A program made the translations under genes and the position numbers. Below are positions 44,055 to 52,668 of a stretch of DNA of 64,000 nucleotides, piece after piece (positions within the stretch are counted from its first letter, which is position 1; the number at the start of each line of letters is the position of its first letter). A model generated the notes under the pieces. It had not been told where the DNA came from, did not search any database, and saw only the letters and a program-made list of their open reading frames with translations. The stretch comes from Rhodothermales bacterium (lineage in GTDB: Bacteria > Bacteroidota > Rhodothermia > Rhodothermales > Bin80): the NCBI GenBank assembly GCA_958296045.1, contig CATQHT010000003.1:135246-199245 (forward strand), read 5' to 3'.

Positions 44055-45218
44055 TCAGGTTGAAGGGGTGATACATGGTTCCTGAGACGGTGCCGCCACT
44101 GGCGGCACCGTCTGCATCGCTTCCCAGAGAAAGCCGGTAAGTTCGCGTGCAACGGCCACGATAGCTTTCGACGGTGCCTTGCGATGTACCAGCCGCTGGT
44201 ACCGTTTGTGGAGTCGTTGCTGGGCCCGCCAACTAATGGCAATCACGGCCGGCGTGCAGTGCTCCTGGCGACGGCTCAAGGCCACGCTGCGCCGCGGAGG
44301 ATGCGTGTATTTCCACGCCGCAGAGACCAGCGCCCTACGAGCAAAAGCGTTCCCAGTCTTCGTAATAGGACCAGGTCGAGTGCGGCTTCCAGAAGAGTGC
44401 TCCGAAGGTACTAGCCCAACGTACGCCATCAGGGACTTAGGATGTGCGAAACGGCGGATGTCTCCCAGTTCACAGGCCAACTGCATGGCTGTAAAGAGAG
44501 CGATGCCGCGGAAGCCTTGCAGTTCCTGTACCGTTCGCTGGTATCGGGAGGTTTTTGAAATCTCTGCGATTCGGTCTTCTACCTGGCGGATCTGGGCGTT
44601 GAGCGTATCAATCTGAGCCATCAAGGTGCCCAGCGTAAAGGCATCGTTATCGTTAAGAGATAGGCCGTTCAACCAGCGCCAGAATTATTGCGTCCAGTTC
44701 TTGCCTGCCCGGTATACATGACCGCGGCTTTGCAATAAGAGCACTAGACGCTGCTTGACCTTGGTCAGATCTTGAGTGAGTGAAACCCGTCGGCGCACGA
44801 CGGATCGCTCGCTGATCAGGGCGTCGTCTGGTACGTGAATCACCGTCAATAGACCGGCCGCATAGAACTGGGCCAGCTTCGCTGCATCACGGCGATCCGT
44901 CTTTACCCGGTCACCGGGTCGCCGTGGCACCGAGGACGGTGCAATCACCTCGCAGGCGAACCCAAGGTCGTGCAACGTTCTATAGAGCGTATAACCGCAG
45001 GATGACGCCTCATAGCAGCATTGCGGCTCACCGAATTTGTCGCGGATGTTCTCCATCACAGTGCGGAGCCGTTTCGGGTCATGGCTGGAAATCTCCAGAG
45101 CATAGCAGTTCGCGTGCTTTTGTGGATCGTACGCGCAGACAGCAATCGTGTCCCTGTGGACATCAAGACCCACGAAGATCTTTCTCTGCTCTGCGTTTGC
45201 GTTACGAGGTTTCTTCAT
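44055..45218 (-). pseudogene. IS110-family transposase with one in-frame nonsense codon
   Basis: The two halves, 45218-44685 (177 residues) and the rest to 44055, are in the same frame and joined by a single TAA at 44685-44687 (NWTQ*FWRWLNGLSL). The N-terminal RuvC-like half has FVGLDVHRDTIAVCAY, CCYEASSCGY and VKTDRRDAAKLAQFYAAG, giving the DEDD residues. The C-terminal half has the transposase_20 region LQGFRGIALFTAMQLACE and YVGLVPSEHSSGSRT. Repairing one base would restore a 387-codon gene of normal size, so the inactivation is recent, or the stop is read through. Confidence 0.85.
44086..44112. repeat. Perfect 12-bp inverted repeat in IS110 copy 2
   Basis: Identical hairpin to that at 36819-36845 (GACGGTGCCGCC/GGCGGCACCGTC around ACT). 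On the transposase strand it encodes TVPPVAAPS just before the C-terminus. Confidence 0.75.
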
Positions 45219-45306
45219 ATGAGCGTTGCGTTGGTGGTTAGAGGTTAGGCGGCAAGATACCTCATCGTCCCGGCCGCGTCCGTACTATAATATCTGAGGT
45301 ACACCC

Positions 45307-45933
45307 ATAAAACCAAGCAAGCTGCTGCGCGATGTGCTGAAACGCATCCGATCGGCCGCCGGTACATTTGAGGATAACCGTCAGGGGCCCAATCTGCGCT
45401 ACACGCTGGCCGATGCTGTGTTGAGCGCATTTGCCTGCTTCTTTCTGCAATCGCCTTCCTCTCTTGCTTTTCAGCCGAAGATGCAGGACGACGTGGGCCG
45501 TTCCAACGGCCAGACGCTGTTTGGCATGCAAGGCATTCCCTCTGACGGGCAGATCCGCAACCTGCTGGACCGCCTGGTGCCAGATTCATTTCAGCTCCTG
45601 TTTCTGCACCTGCTGGAAACGCTTCGTTCCAAGGGAGACTTTTCGCCGTTTGTACGTCTGAGGGATCGCATCCTCGTGGCGCTTGATGGCATTGAGTTTC
45701 ATTCCTCTCGGACAATCCATTGTCAGCAATGCTCCTCGCGTCGCACGGGCAAAGACAAGCGTCCCTCGTTCTTCCATACCATGGTGGCGGCGGTTGTGGT
45801 GGCTCCAGGGCACAACCGGGTGGTACCGTTGATGCCAGAATTTGTCTGCACACAGGATGATCCTGGCGACCAGCACTCGGTGCGGCGTCGCAAGCGGATT
45901 GGGGGGGGGGGGGTGAGTACAGGGCAGGGCTAA
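45307..45933 (+). pseudogene. Truncated DDE transposase (ISNCY-like)
   Basis: The frame encodes LRYTLADAVLSAFACFFLQS, PKMQDDVGRSNGQTLFGM, IPSDGQIRNLLDRLVPDSF, LVALDGIEFHSSRTIHCQQC and VVVAPGHNRVVPLMPEF, the N-terminal half of a transposase family with the IPSDNQIRNLLD and LDGT motifs. A GTG start is at 45334; family-like residues begin slightly earlier. It runs into 13 consecutive G at 45901-45913, after which no homology remains, so the C-terminal catalytic part is missing. It begins just outside the left end of IS110 copy 2. Confidence 0.75.
45901..45913. repeat. Homopolymer of 13 G
   Basis: A run of 13 G marks the exact point where the truncated transposase loses homology. It is either a recombination or slippage junction or a sequencing/assembly artefact. 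Confidence 0.7.
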
Positions 45934-46025
45934 CTTAATACTTCGCCAGCCCTTAGCACTATTCCTGGGCCTGCGAATAGTCCAAGTGCACGCGCAAAAG
46001 CGTCAGACTAGTTCACTATCCCACG

Positions 46026-46451
46026 TTATTCACCAGCGGGAGAACGTGGGTATATGGGAAAGGGGCAGAGCTTGCCCTTGAGTGTGCCCCAGTTGCTGTG
46101 GATATTGCTGGTTCTCAACCGGCTGCATACCAGATGCGCTGCATGAAAAACGAGAATAGACCAGAAGAGATCGGCTTCTATCCGAAGGTCGGGACTGTGG
46201 TAGATCGGACGTAATCCAAGATCCGATGTCATGGCGCGGAACGTGCGTTCGTTCTCTCCCAGATGCCAATGGGGCTCTGTGATCGTTTCGGCCGACCACT
46301 CCCCGGGCTGGTGCGCAGTACATACCCACCAAGGGCCTCCGTTCATGCGTAGTTGGCATACCTTAACGTGAGGCGGATCGATTCGACGAGTGTTCAGCAA
46401 TAGAATCGCCTGAGTATGCCGCAAACCCCCGACAACGCCTTCTCGCACCAC
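46026..46451 (-). pseudogene. IS1634-type transposase, C-terminal relic
   Basis: The minus-strand frame reads WSAETITEPHWHLGENERTF then RAMTSDLGLRPIYHSPDLRI and LVFHAAHLVCSRLRTSNIH, clearly related to the C-terminal part of the intact IS1634-type transposase at 37433-39223 (TYWRLTEIEATFRVMKSDLG), but divergent, so it derives from a different element. The upstream part of this frame is not family-like and the gene is truncated at both ends. Confidence 0.75.
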
Positions 46452-47047
46452 GACTAGGCCCCTATCAATGGGTCATGCACCTGCCCCCGGCCAGCCGCCC
46501 CCATCGTCGGCTCACAACCTCCCGCCTACGAATAAGGTGGGCTACTGTGGGACAGAGCCATCGGCGAAGCGCATTCACACAACCGCTGGTTTCATCGTAT
46601 CTTCCAAGAAGTAGCGTGCACCCTTCTGAAACCCGTGCTGCACGTGCGACAGATTCATACCTGATACCAGCGCAACCGTGCGCAGCTACGTGGCAAGTTC
46701 GACAATCTGCACAGCGGCAGATAAGCAAAGACTTCGCCATCCCACGCCAACACCCCCCGTCACGGGCAGTTTGGCCGATCACTCAATACCGCACTGGCAC
46801 GCCACAGCCATGCCCAGCACAGCTTCGTATGGTACCCCGGAATCGGAAGACAACGAACTGCCGGATGGTCGAACGCTGGAACGTCGCAAGGTAATACGGC
46901 AGCAATGACCGATTGCCGCCCGTAGAGTGGTAGGGCCTGAGCGAATAGTACAACGCCCGTCTTGCCGCGAGTTGATAAAAGGCAACGTACCCGCCACCAG
47001 TACGATAGCCAGACGTTGCTCACCTTATACCCAATCGCCCCAGCAAC
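46452..47047. other. Region without recognisable genes
   Basis: About 600 bp. Several open frames exist on both strands, but none has a family signature or plausible composition (they are Arg/Ser/Cys-rich). It separates the mobile-element debris from the cysteine-desulfurase-like gene, whose promoter should be at its right edge. Confidence 0.4.
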
Positions 47048-48268
47048 TTGAAGCACACTTCCACAGTCAGCGATATTCGCGCCCGATTCCCTGCGCTTGC
47101 AAGACGGCACAAGGGATACCCGGTAGCCTACTTTGACGGACCGGGCGGGACGCAGGTGCCTCGGGTGGTCGGCGAAGCCATGACCACCTACCTGTACCAC
47201 CACAACGCCAACACCCACTGGGCCTATCCTTCAAGCCAAGAAACCGATAAAGCCCTAAGCACCGCGCGCCGGGCGATGGCAGATTTTCTGAATGCGCCCC
47301 CCGAAGCGGTCGCCTTCGGAGCTAACATGACGTCGCTGACTTTTCATCTGGCGCGGAGCTTGGGGCGGCAATGGGCGCCAGGTGACGAGATGGTGGTCAC
47401 TGACCTGGACCACCACGCTAACATCGATCCATGGTATGACCTGGCGGCCGAACGGCAGCTTGAAGTAAAATCTGTGCCGTTCTTCAGGGATTCGGGACAG
47501 CTGGACTATGAGGCGCTGGAACGCGCACTCACGTACCGAACACGCCTAGTCGCTTTCGGCGCTGCCTCAAACGCGCTGGGAACCGTCAATGATGTGCCCC
47601 GCATCACGGCCATGGCCCGAAATGCCGGCGCGCTGTCCTTTGTGGATGCCGTGCATTATGCGCCGCATGTGTTGCCTGATGTGGAAGCTCTTGGCTGTGA
47701 TTTCCTTGCGTGCTCGCCCTACAAGTTCTACGGCCCCCATGCGGGGGTCCTGTTTGGCCATCCATCCCTCTTGGGTGCTCTTAAGGTACCACGCCTGGAG
47801 CCGGCGCCAGACACAGGCTCGGACCGCCTCGAAACGGGAACACTCAGCCATGAAGCCATCATCGGGTCCGCCACAGCCGTAGACTTTCTCGCTTCCCTCG
47901 GGCACGGCACCACGCGGCGCGAACGACTGCAGAGCGCCTATGAAACGCTGCACCAGCGAGCGTCCGCACAATGCCGTGCGCTCTGGAACGGTCTCAATGC
48001 GCATCCGAACATCACACTCTTCGGGCCTAACCCACATCGGGTGCACGGGCGCACACCCACGGTGGGATTCACCGTCAAAGGGTACAGCTCGGAGTCGGTG
48101 AGCGCACGCCTAGCGGACCGCGGGCTATTTCTGTCGCACGGTGACTTCTACGCACCCACCGTTATCCAGCGGCTGGGAGTCGAAGGGCTGGTGCGCGCGG
48201 GTTGCACCTGCTATACCACCGACGAGGAGATTCAGCGGCTGATAGATGGAGTTAGGGCCCTTCCGTGA
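47048..48268 (+). CDS. Cysteine desulfurase-like PLP enzyme (TIGR01976/VC1184 type)
   Basis: The 406-residue class V aminotransferase-fold protein has the TIGR01976 start FPALARRHKGYPVAYFDGPG then GTQVPRVVGEAM, the HHNANTHW segment, TDLDHHANIDPW, VDAVHYAPH with the PLP-binding Asp, and the PLP lysine Lys226 in ACSPYKFYGPHAGVLFG. Classical IscS/SufS proteins have a flexible-loop catalytic Cys; here only a late VRAGCTCYT is seen, so desulfurase activity is uncertain. The start is a TTG at 47048, since no ATG is in frame near the conserved N-terminus. It stands alone and converges with the CPBP gene. Confidence 0.85.
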   Translation: MKHTSTVSDIRARFPALARRHKGYPVAYFDGPGGTQVPRVVGEAMTTYLYHHNANTHWAYPSSQETDKALSTARRAMADFLNAPPEAVAFGANMTSLTFHLARSLGRQWAPGDEMVVTDLDHHANIDPWYDLAAERQLEVKSVPFFRDSGQLDYEALERALTYRTRLVAFGAASNALGTVNDVPRITAMARNAGALSFVDAVHYAPHVLPDVEALGCDFLACSPYKFYGPHAGVLFGHPSLLGALKVPRLEPAPDTGSDRLETGTLSHEAIIGSATAVDFLASLGHGTTRRERLQSAYETLHQRASAQCRALWNGLNAHPNITLFGPNPHRVHGRTPTVGFTVKGYSSESVSARLADRGLFLSHGDFYAPTVIQRLGVEGLVRAGCTCYTTDEEIQRLIDGVRALP

Positions 48269-49105
48269 TCAGCCGCCGAGGAAGTCGAAAACGCCAGTGA
48301 CCACATAGACGTCGTACAATGCGTGGGTCCAGGCAGTGACTCCGAAACCGCGCACGAGGTACAGGGCATTCAAGACCAGCCCACCAAACGCGCGATAAGT
48401 GAACGACACCATTGTGAACTCATCGCCGAAGGACCCGATATAGTGAATCCAGCTGAACAGGAGCGCGCCGACGACGGCAGCCAGCAAATATGCCAGCCAT
48501 CTAGGTGCTAGCCGCTTGAGCACCAGAAATAAGCCGCCCACCAACAGCACCCGAAATAGCAGCTCCTCGTAAATCCCGGCTCCAAGCGACAAGACCAGCT
48601 CGTGGAATAGGCTTAGCTCCTGAGTCGCTTGAATGATCAGTTCCGGCCGAACAACGCTGTGTGTCAAAATGGACGCCAAAAAGGCGACCATGACCGCGTA
48701 AACCGCGCTTTCTGCAAGGATCCCTGCCCCGTACCGCACCTTGAGGGGGACCTTGCGTTTGCGATCCCACAAGAATATGCCCAAGCCTACAAGGACGATA
48801 ACAATGAACATTCCAATCTCCGCCGTGATGCCCCATGAGAGCAGCTCGCCCTGCAGCCACTGCCCCACCGCTGTATCCATTGGCATCCTAAGCCAAACCT
48901 CAGAGGAGATTCGCACGCCGCCACCGTTCTCAAAGCCGCGGTTGGCCCACCGGATCAGTACTTCGTAAAGGATGATTAGCGGCACCGCCAGGACGAACCC
49001 GTACGTCGCCGTGCGCGTCGCCCGGAAGTAGCCCATTGCTAACGGGGAAGCCGCGGACTCCGAGGCCCCTTCCCCTAGGAATTCAAAACCCGTTTCGCTA
49101 TTCAT
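48269..49105 (-). CDS. CPBP-family intramembrane metalloprotease
   Basis: The 278-residue membrane protein has about eight hydrophobic segments and the CPBP/Abi motifs: GAGIYEELLFRVLLVGG (EExxxR) and FSWIHYIGSFGDEF with the conserved His. The family includes CAAX-type proteases and bacteriocin-immunity proteins; the substrate is unknown. Its ATG overlaps the end of the TPR gene (ATGAATAG), so the two are translationally coupled. Its stop abuts that of the PLP enzyme. Confidence 0.88.
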   Translation of the reverse strand: MNSETGFEFLGEGASESAASPLAMGYFRATRTATYGFVLAVPLIILYEVLIRWANRGFENGGGVRISSEVWLRMPMDTAVGQWLQGELLSWGITAEIGMFIVIVLVGLGIFLWDRKRKVPLKVRYGAGILAESAVYAVMVAFLASILTHSVVRPELIIQATQELSLFHELVLSLGAGIYEELLFRVLLVGGLFLVLKRLAPRWLAYLLAAVVGALLFSWIHYIGSFGDEFTMVSFTYRAFGGLVLNALYLVRGFGVTAWTHALYDVYVVTGVFDFLGG

Positions 49106-49418
49106 CGCGTAGCAGATCTAGCGCCTGCCTCAACTCAGACAGATCCTTGTGCGCACCTCCCCGAATACAAACCGCGATGCCACTGCGAAAGGTCTGCTCC
49201 GCGTCTTCTATCCGGCCAAGCTGCTGGTATAGTTTACCCAAATGATAGTACGTACCTGTGTAACTAGGTTGCATCTGAACCAGCGCTTCGTAGTGCACAC
49301 GCGCCTTGTCCACTTCATTAGTGGCCAAGTATTCCCGTGCAAGTGCAAAGCATGTGAACGCGTCTTCTGGGTCTTCAGCGTGAAACTGCAGAAGCAAGTC
49401 GAGTCGGCTGGCGGTCAT
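49098..49418 (-). CDS. Small tetratricopeptide-repeat protein
   Basis: From ATG 49418 the product is 106 residues with about two TPR units: DPEDAFTCFALAREYLATNE then VDKARVHYEALVQMQPSYTG and TYYHLGKLYQQLGRIEDAEQ. It has no signal peptide, so it is probably cytosolic or membrane-associated via partners. It overlaps the CPBP gene by 8 bp. An earlier ATG at 49430 is possible. Confidence 0.8.
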   Translation of the reverse strand: MTASRLDLLLQFHAEDPEDAFTCFALAREYLATNEVDKARVHYEALVQMQPSYTGTYYHLGKLYQQLGRIEDAEQTFRSGIAVCIRGGAHKDLSELRQALDLLRDE

Positions 49419-49653
49419 GACCCCGAACATCCTAGAGCGCTGATCATCTTGTTCTGTGGCGGAATGCCTCCGTAAGGCGCGGCATAGAAAGTTCAGGCTC
49501 CTTCTCTGCCGGTTGGGGATGGCTACCCAGCGTGCTGGTGCGCATCTGCCGCTGAAGGCCCCTACTGGCCCCTCATACCCATGATACTCAGGGCTCTTGG
49601 CCCTGCCGCAAACGCCGACTTATGCTCCACTGGCTGGCCGCGCGCTAAGGCGT

Positions 49654-50460
49654 TTACCAGCCGCCGCCAGCGCCGCCACCACCGAAGCCGCCACCGCCAA
49701 ACCCACCACCGCCGAAGCCGCCACCGCCAAACCCACCACCGCCGAAGCCGCCACCGCCACCTCGGCCTGCCGCCTGGCCCAATAGGAACAGCAACGGGAT
49801 GACGCTGTCATTGCGTCCGTGTCGGTGACGGTCGTTCTTGTCCCCGCCGCCCTTGCGGTTGCGCGCCACGTTTCGCAAGAACGCTACGACCAGAAAGAGC
49901 AGAAAGATCAGACCGACAAAGTCTACGCGTCGCTCCCGGCGCGTAGATGATATGCTGGCTACCATCTCGGCCTCAAACTCGCCTGCGGCAGCCATCATCA
50001 TCTGATCAATGGCCAACGATAAACCCTGAAAAAACTGACCCTCGCGAAATTGCGGCGTAAGGGTGTTGCGCACTATCCGGGCGGCCAATGCATCAGGCAC
50101 GGCCCCCTCCAAGCCGTATCCCACTGCGATATACACTTTCCGTTCGTCCCGCGCCACCAGAATAACGATGCCGTTATCGTCGTCGCTCTGCCCGACACCC
50201 CACATCTGCCCGATCTCGGTCGCGACAGTAGCGATGTCCTGGCCTCCCAGATCTGCTTTGGTGACTACTGCGATCTGGTTGGAGGTCGTGTCGGCGTATC
50301 CGTACACTTTGCGCGCAAGGATACGCTCCTCCACATCGCTAAGCAACTCCCCGTCATCCACGACCCAAGCACCGGAATATGGCCGTTCCTGCGCCTGTGT
50401 ACCAACGGCCACCGAAGCGATGGCAAGCACAAGCGCGACGCACCGCACAAGAGCTCTCAC
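49654..50460 (-). CDS. TPM-domain membrane protein with Gly-rich tail
   Basis: From the GTG at 50460, 5 bp after the LemA stop, the product is 268 residues. A signal peptide (ALVLAIASVAVGTQAQ) is followed by a TPM domain (VVDDGELLSDVEERILARKV, SDDDNGIVILVARDERKVYI, AVGYGLEGAVPDALA), one membrane helix (FVGLIFLLFLVVAFLRN) and a tail of GGGGF repeats. TPM/TLP18.3 proteins act in envelope or photosystem repair; bacterial ones are often paired with LemA, as here. The open frame reaches 50688 but overlaps lemA. Confidence 0.85.
   Translation of the reverse strand: MRALVRCVALVLAIASVAVGTQAQERPYSGAWVVDDGELLSDVEERILARKVYGYADTTSNQIAVVTKADLGGQDIATVATEIGQMWGVGQSDDDNGIVILVARDERKVYIAVGYGLEGAVPDALAARIVRNTLTPQFREGQFFQGLSLAIDQMMMAAAGEFEAEMVASISSTRRERRVDFVGLIFLLFLVVAFLRNVARNRKGGGDKNDRHRHGRNDSVIPLLFLLGQAAGRGGGGGFGGGGFGGGGFGGGGFGGGGFGGGGAGGGW
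49683..49760. repeat. 30-bp tandem repeat encoding the GGGGF tail
   Basis: About two and a half copies of a 30-bp unit (CCGCCACCGCCAAACCCACC and ten more bases) encode alternating GGGGF pentads at the C-terminus of the TPM protein. Gly-rich tails of this kind are common in the family. Confidence 0.8.
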
Positions 50461-50464
50461 CGAG

Positions 50465-51070
50465 TCAGGACGAGAAGTCGACGCGCGGAGCAGTTTCCGC
50501 ACCCTGCTCCGCCTCAAACGCAGCCCGCGGCGCGTGACCGAACATTCCTGCAAAAAGGGCCGCGGGCATGCTTCGTATCGCCGTGTTATAGCGCCGAACA
50601 GCCTCATTGTAGCGCGTGCGCGCCGTATTGATTCGATTCTCAGTGCCCTCAAGCTGCGCCTGCAGATCTCGGAAGGCTTCCGTGGCACGAAGCTGAGGGT
50701 AGTTTTCGCTGACTACCAGAAGGCGTCCAAGGGCTCCGCCCAGCTGCGACTGCGCCGCCTGAAAGGCCGAAAGACGCTCGGGATCCGACAGGTCATCGGC
50801 GCTCAGGGTCACTCCGGTGGCCCGTGCCCTGGCCTCGGTCACCATTGCTAAGGTCTCCTGCTCAAAGTCTCCCGCTGCCTGTACCGTGCTTACGAGATTG
50901 GGAATAAGATCGGCACGGCGCTGGTACGCCGTTTCCACATTGCCCCAGGCTTCGTTGACCCCCTCCTGCTGTCCAATGAGGCTGTTGTAGGTGCTGCAAC
51001 CCATGCAGCCACCGAACAGGCAGAGCACCAAGACGATCAATAGTGCGATAAGTCCTCTGTTGCGCATCAA
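50465..51070 (-). CDS. lemA: LemA family protein
   Basis: The 201-residue protein has an N-terminal hydrophobic segment with cysteines (LIVLVLCLFGGCMGCSTYN, possibly a lipoprotein) and the LemA core: YNSLIGQQEGVNEAWGNVET, YQRRADLIPNLVSTVQAAGD, LLVVSENYPQLRATEAFRDL and LEGTENRINTARTRYNEAVR. LemA proteins are helical envelope proteins of unclear function. It lies directly upstream of the TPM gene, in the usual pair. Confidence 0.93.
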   Translation of the reverse strand: MMRNRGLIALLIVLVLCLFGGCMGCSTYNSLIGQQEGVNEAWGNVETAYQRRADLIPNLVSTVQAAGDFEQETLAMVTEARARATGVTLSADDLSDPERLSAFQAAQSQLGGALGRLLVVSENYPQLRATEAFRDLQAQLEGTENRINTARTRYNEAVRRYNTAIRSMPAALFAGMFGHAPRAAFEAEQGAETAPRVDFSS

Positions 51071-51155
51071 TCTTGCTGTTTGTACAGTCTTAGCATACGG
51101 AACCCTTCGACGGGTGTTTCCTGGCTGCTGTCAGTTGGCGGGTAAATATTGTCCG

Positions 51156-51713
51156 TCAGGACCCCAGCGGCATGATTGGTCGGTGCCCATACAGACGAGC
51201 AAGAAGTCGCGCATGGACCGCTCTTAGCGCCAGGTTGTGCCTGTGCACGGCGTCGTTATAAAGAGCCTCGACCTGGTCAGACCGATGAAAGAAGGAACCC
51301 AGACGCATCTCCAGCGCCTCATACTCCGTCTGGATCGCTATCTTCGTCCTTTCATCAAGCTCCTGTGTCAGGCGCCAGAGTGCCGCCCCTAACTGCCGGT
51401 GCGCGTTCTGGAACGCCCTGACACGAGTCGCATCGGCCAAGTCATCAAACCCGATCCTGTTTTCTTCAACGTTCTTGAGGCTGCGCGATACCTGCTGATA
51501 GGTTCCGGCATGCTCATACCCGGCAGTTTGCAGCGCCTCCAGAAAGGCTGGTATAGCCTCCGATCGAGAATCGTAAACATGCTCCATCAGCGTCCATGCC
51601 TCGCGAACTTCTTCGGCCACACTGGCAACAGATCGGTTGGACAGCCAGGATAGTATGGCCAGGAGCACGAATATGCCCGCTCCCGAGATCAGCGCCCACC
51701 GTCGTTTATGCAT
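51156..51713 (-). CDS. LemA-like paralogue
   Basis: From ATG 51713 the product is 185 residues: a membrane helix (WALISGAGIFVLLAILSWLS), then a LemA-like coiled region (EVREAWTLMEHVYDSRSEAI, RVRAFQNAHRQLGAALWRLT, LYNDAVHRHNLALRAVHAR). The asparagine-rich LemA signature NLV is replaced by PAFLEALQTAG, so it is a divergent paralogue of the LemA protein encoded at 50465-51070. Earlier ATGs at 51725 and 51740 are possible. It lies 86 bp upstream of lemA in the same direction. Confidence 0.75.
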   Translation of the reverse strand: MHKRRWALISGAGIFVLLAILSWLSNRSVASVAEEVREAWTLMEHVYDSRSEAIPAFLEALQTAGYEHAGTYQQVSRSLKNVEENRIGFDDLADATRVRAFQNAHRQLGAALWRLTQELDERTKIAIQTEYEALEMRLGSFFHRSDQVEALYNDAVHRHNLALRAVHARLLARLYGHRPIMPLGS

Positions 51714-51743
51714 TGTAAAGGCCATGAGGTCAAAGGTCAAAGG

Positions 51744-52196
51744 TCAAAACGTCGTAGATGGCATGCCCTCCAGGAGGTCATCCAGGTATTCCTGCAGGAT
51801 TATTCCGGCGGCCATCACATCGATTTGCCCTCGCGTTATTGGCTGTTGGCGCAGCGCTAAACGAGACTTGGCTTCCTCTGTTGTGTATCGCTCGTCCCAC
51901 TTCTGCATGGGCACACCAGGCAGCAGCCGCCGCAAGCGATTGATGTACTGCTGCACACGCGCTGTGGCGATTCCTTCGCCGCCCTCCTCCAACAGCGGCC
52001 ATCCCACGACTACCATCCTAAGGCCCTCGATCGCATGCAGCGCTACCAGCTTCTTTGCAGCACTTTCCTGGGTAAACACGCCAAGCGGCTGAGCAAAACG
52101 CCACAGCGGGTCTGCGATGGCTATCCCGACGCGCCGCGTCCCGTAATCTATGGCCACGATGCGCGGAGGACTATCTAGGAGTTTACCCGATCGCAT
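51744..52196 (-). CDS. ruvX: Putative pre-16S rRNA nuclease / Holliday junction resolvase-like YqgF
   Basis: The 150-residue protein has the RNase H-fold motifs of YqgF/RuvX: VAIDYGTRRVGIAIADPLW, MVVVGWPLLEEG, WDERYTTEEAKSRL and a late Asp in GQIDVMAAGIILQEYLDD. YqgF processes the 5' end of 16S rRNA and was earlier called a Holliday junction resolvase. Length is standard. It leads the LemA-like/LemA/TPM group on the same strand. Confidence 0.93.
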   Translation of the reverse strand: MRSGKLLDSPPRIVAIDYGTRRVGIAIADPLWRFAQPLGVFTQESAAKKLVALHAIEGLRMVVVGWPLLEEGGEGIATARVQQYINRLRRLLPGVPMQKWDERYTTEEAKSRLALRQQPITRGQIDVMAAGIILQEYLDDLLEGMPSTTF

Positions 52197-52668
52197 GGTC
52201 GAAGGGCGCCTCTCGGCCTGCAGGTTCGAATAGGTGGTTAACGTGCCGGTTCAGTGGATCGACATATTGTGGTGAATCCCGTGCCGCCATTGCAAGGAAA
52301 AGCCACCCGCTTAGCTTCGCAGCTCCCGGCTCGCTGGGCCATCGCCCTCGCTGACGTTCGAATGGCACAACCGCATTGCACAATCCATACCTTCTGATCT
52401 GAATACATCAGCATACGCACCCAGTCGCAGGATACCGCACGATGGTCCTGACCTCTCCCATGAGAATCCTCCTTACCGCTGGTAATGCTGCGATTCCTGA
52501 CATTCTCTCCGTCAGACCGGTCAGCACGAGAATGACAGCAGCGCGCATCATCTGAACCTCCCAACCTCCCACCATTGTTCGCCCCAGCACCTTTGGCGTC
52601 GAGCCAAGATACGCACCGGCGTCCAGCCACGACGCGGTGACACCCATTCATCCAAAGCCCGAGGAGTC
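52197..52668. other. Region between ruvX and the RelA/SpoT gene without recognised gene
   Basis: About 470 bp. Several minus-strand frames (for example one reading LSGWLFLAMAARDSPQYVDP) look mildly protein-like, but they switch frame and match nothing I know, so this may be decayed coding DNA. No intrinsic terminator with a T run was found after the RelA/SpoT stop. Confidence 0.35.

Larger units (their letters stand above)
43778..45244 (-). mobile_element. IS110-family element copy 2
   Basis: This copy includes the 3' noncoding end shared with copy 1 (43778-44054) and the transposase reading frame (44055-45218). The right boundary is fixed by where the two copies start to match (CTGGTGTAGTACGGACAC). 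The left boundary cannot be fixed because copy 1 lacks that half; it is placed just beyond the transposase start. No obvious terminal inverted repeats or target duplication are seen, as usual for this family. Confidence 0.7.

Noticed and set aside
46452-47047. Open frames of about 100-140 codons on both strands
   Set aside because: They are Arg/Ser/Cys-rich, overlap each other and match no family, so they were not called as genes.
49620-49811. Ala/Thr-rich open frames opposite the GGGGF tail
   Set aside because: They are simple translations of the 30-bp repeat in other frames.
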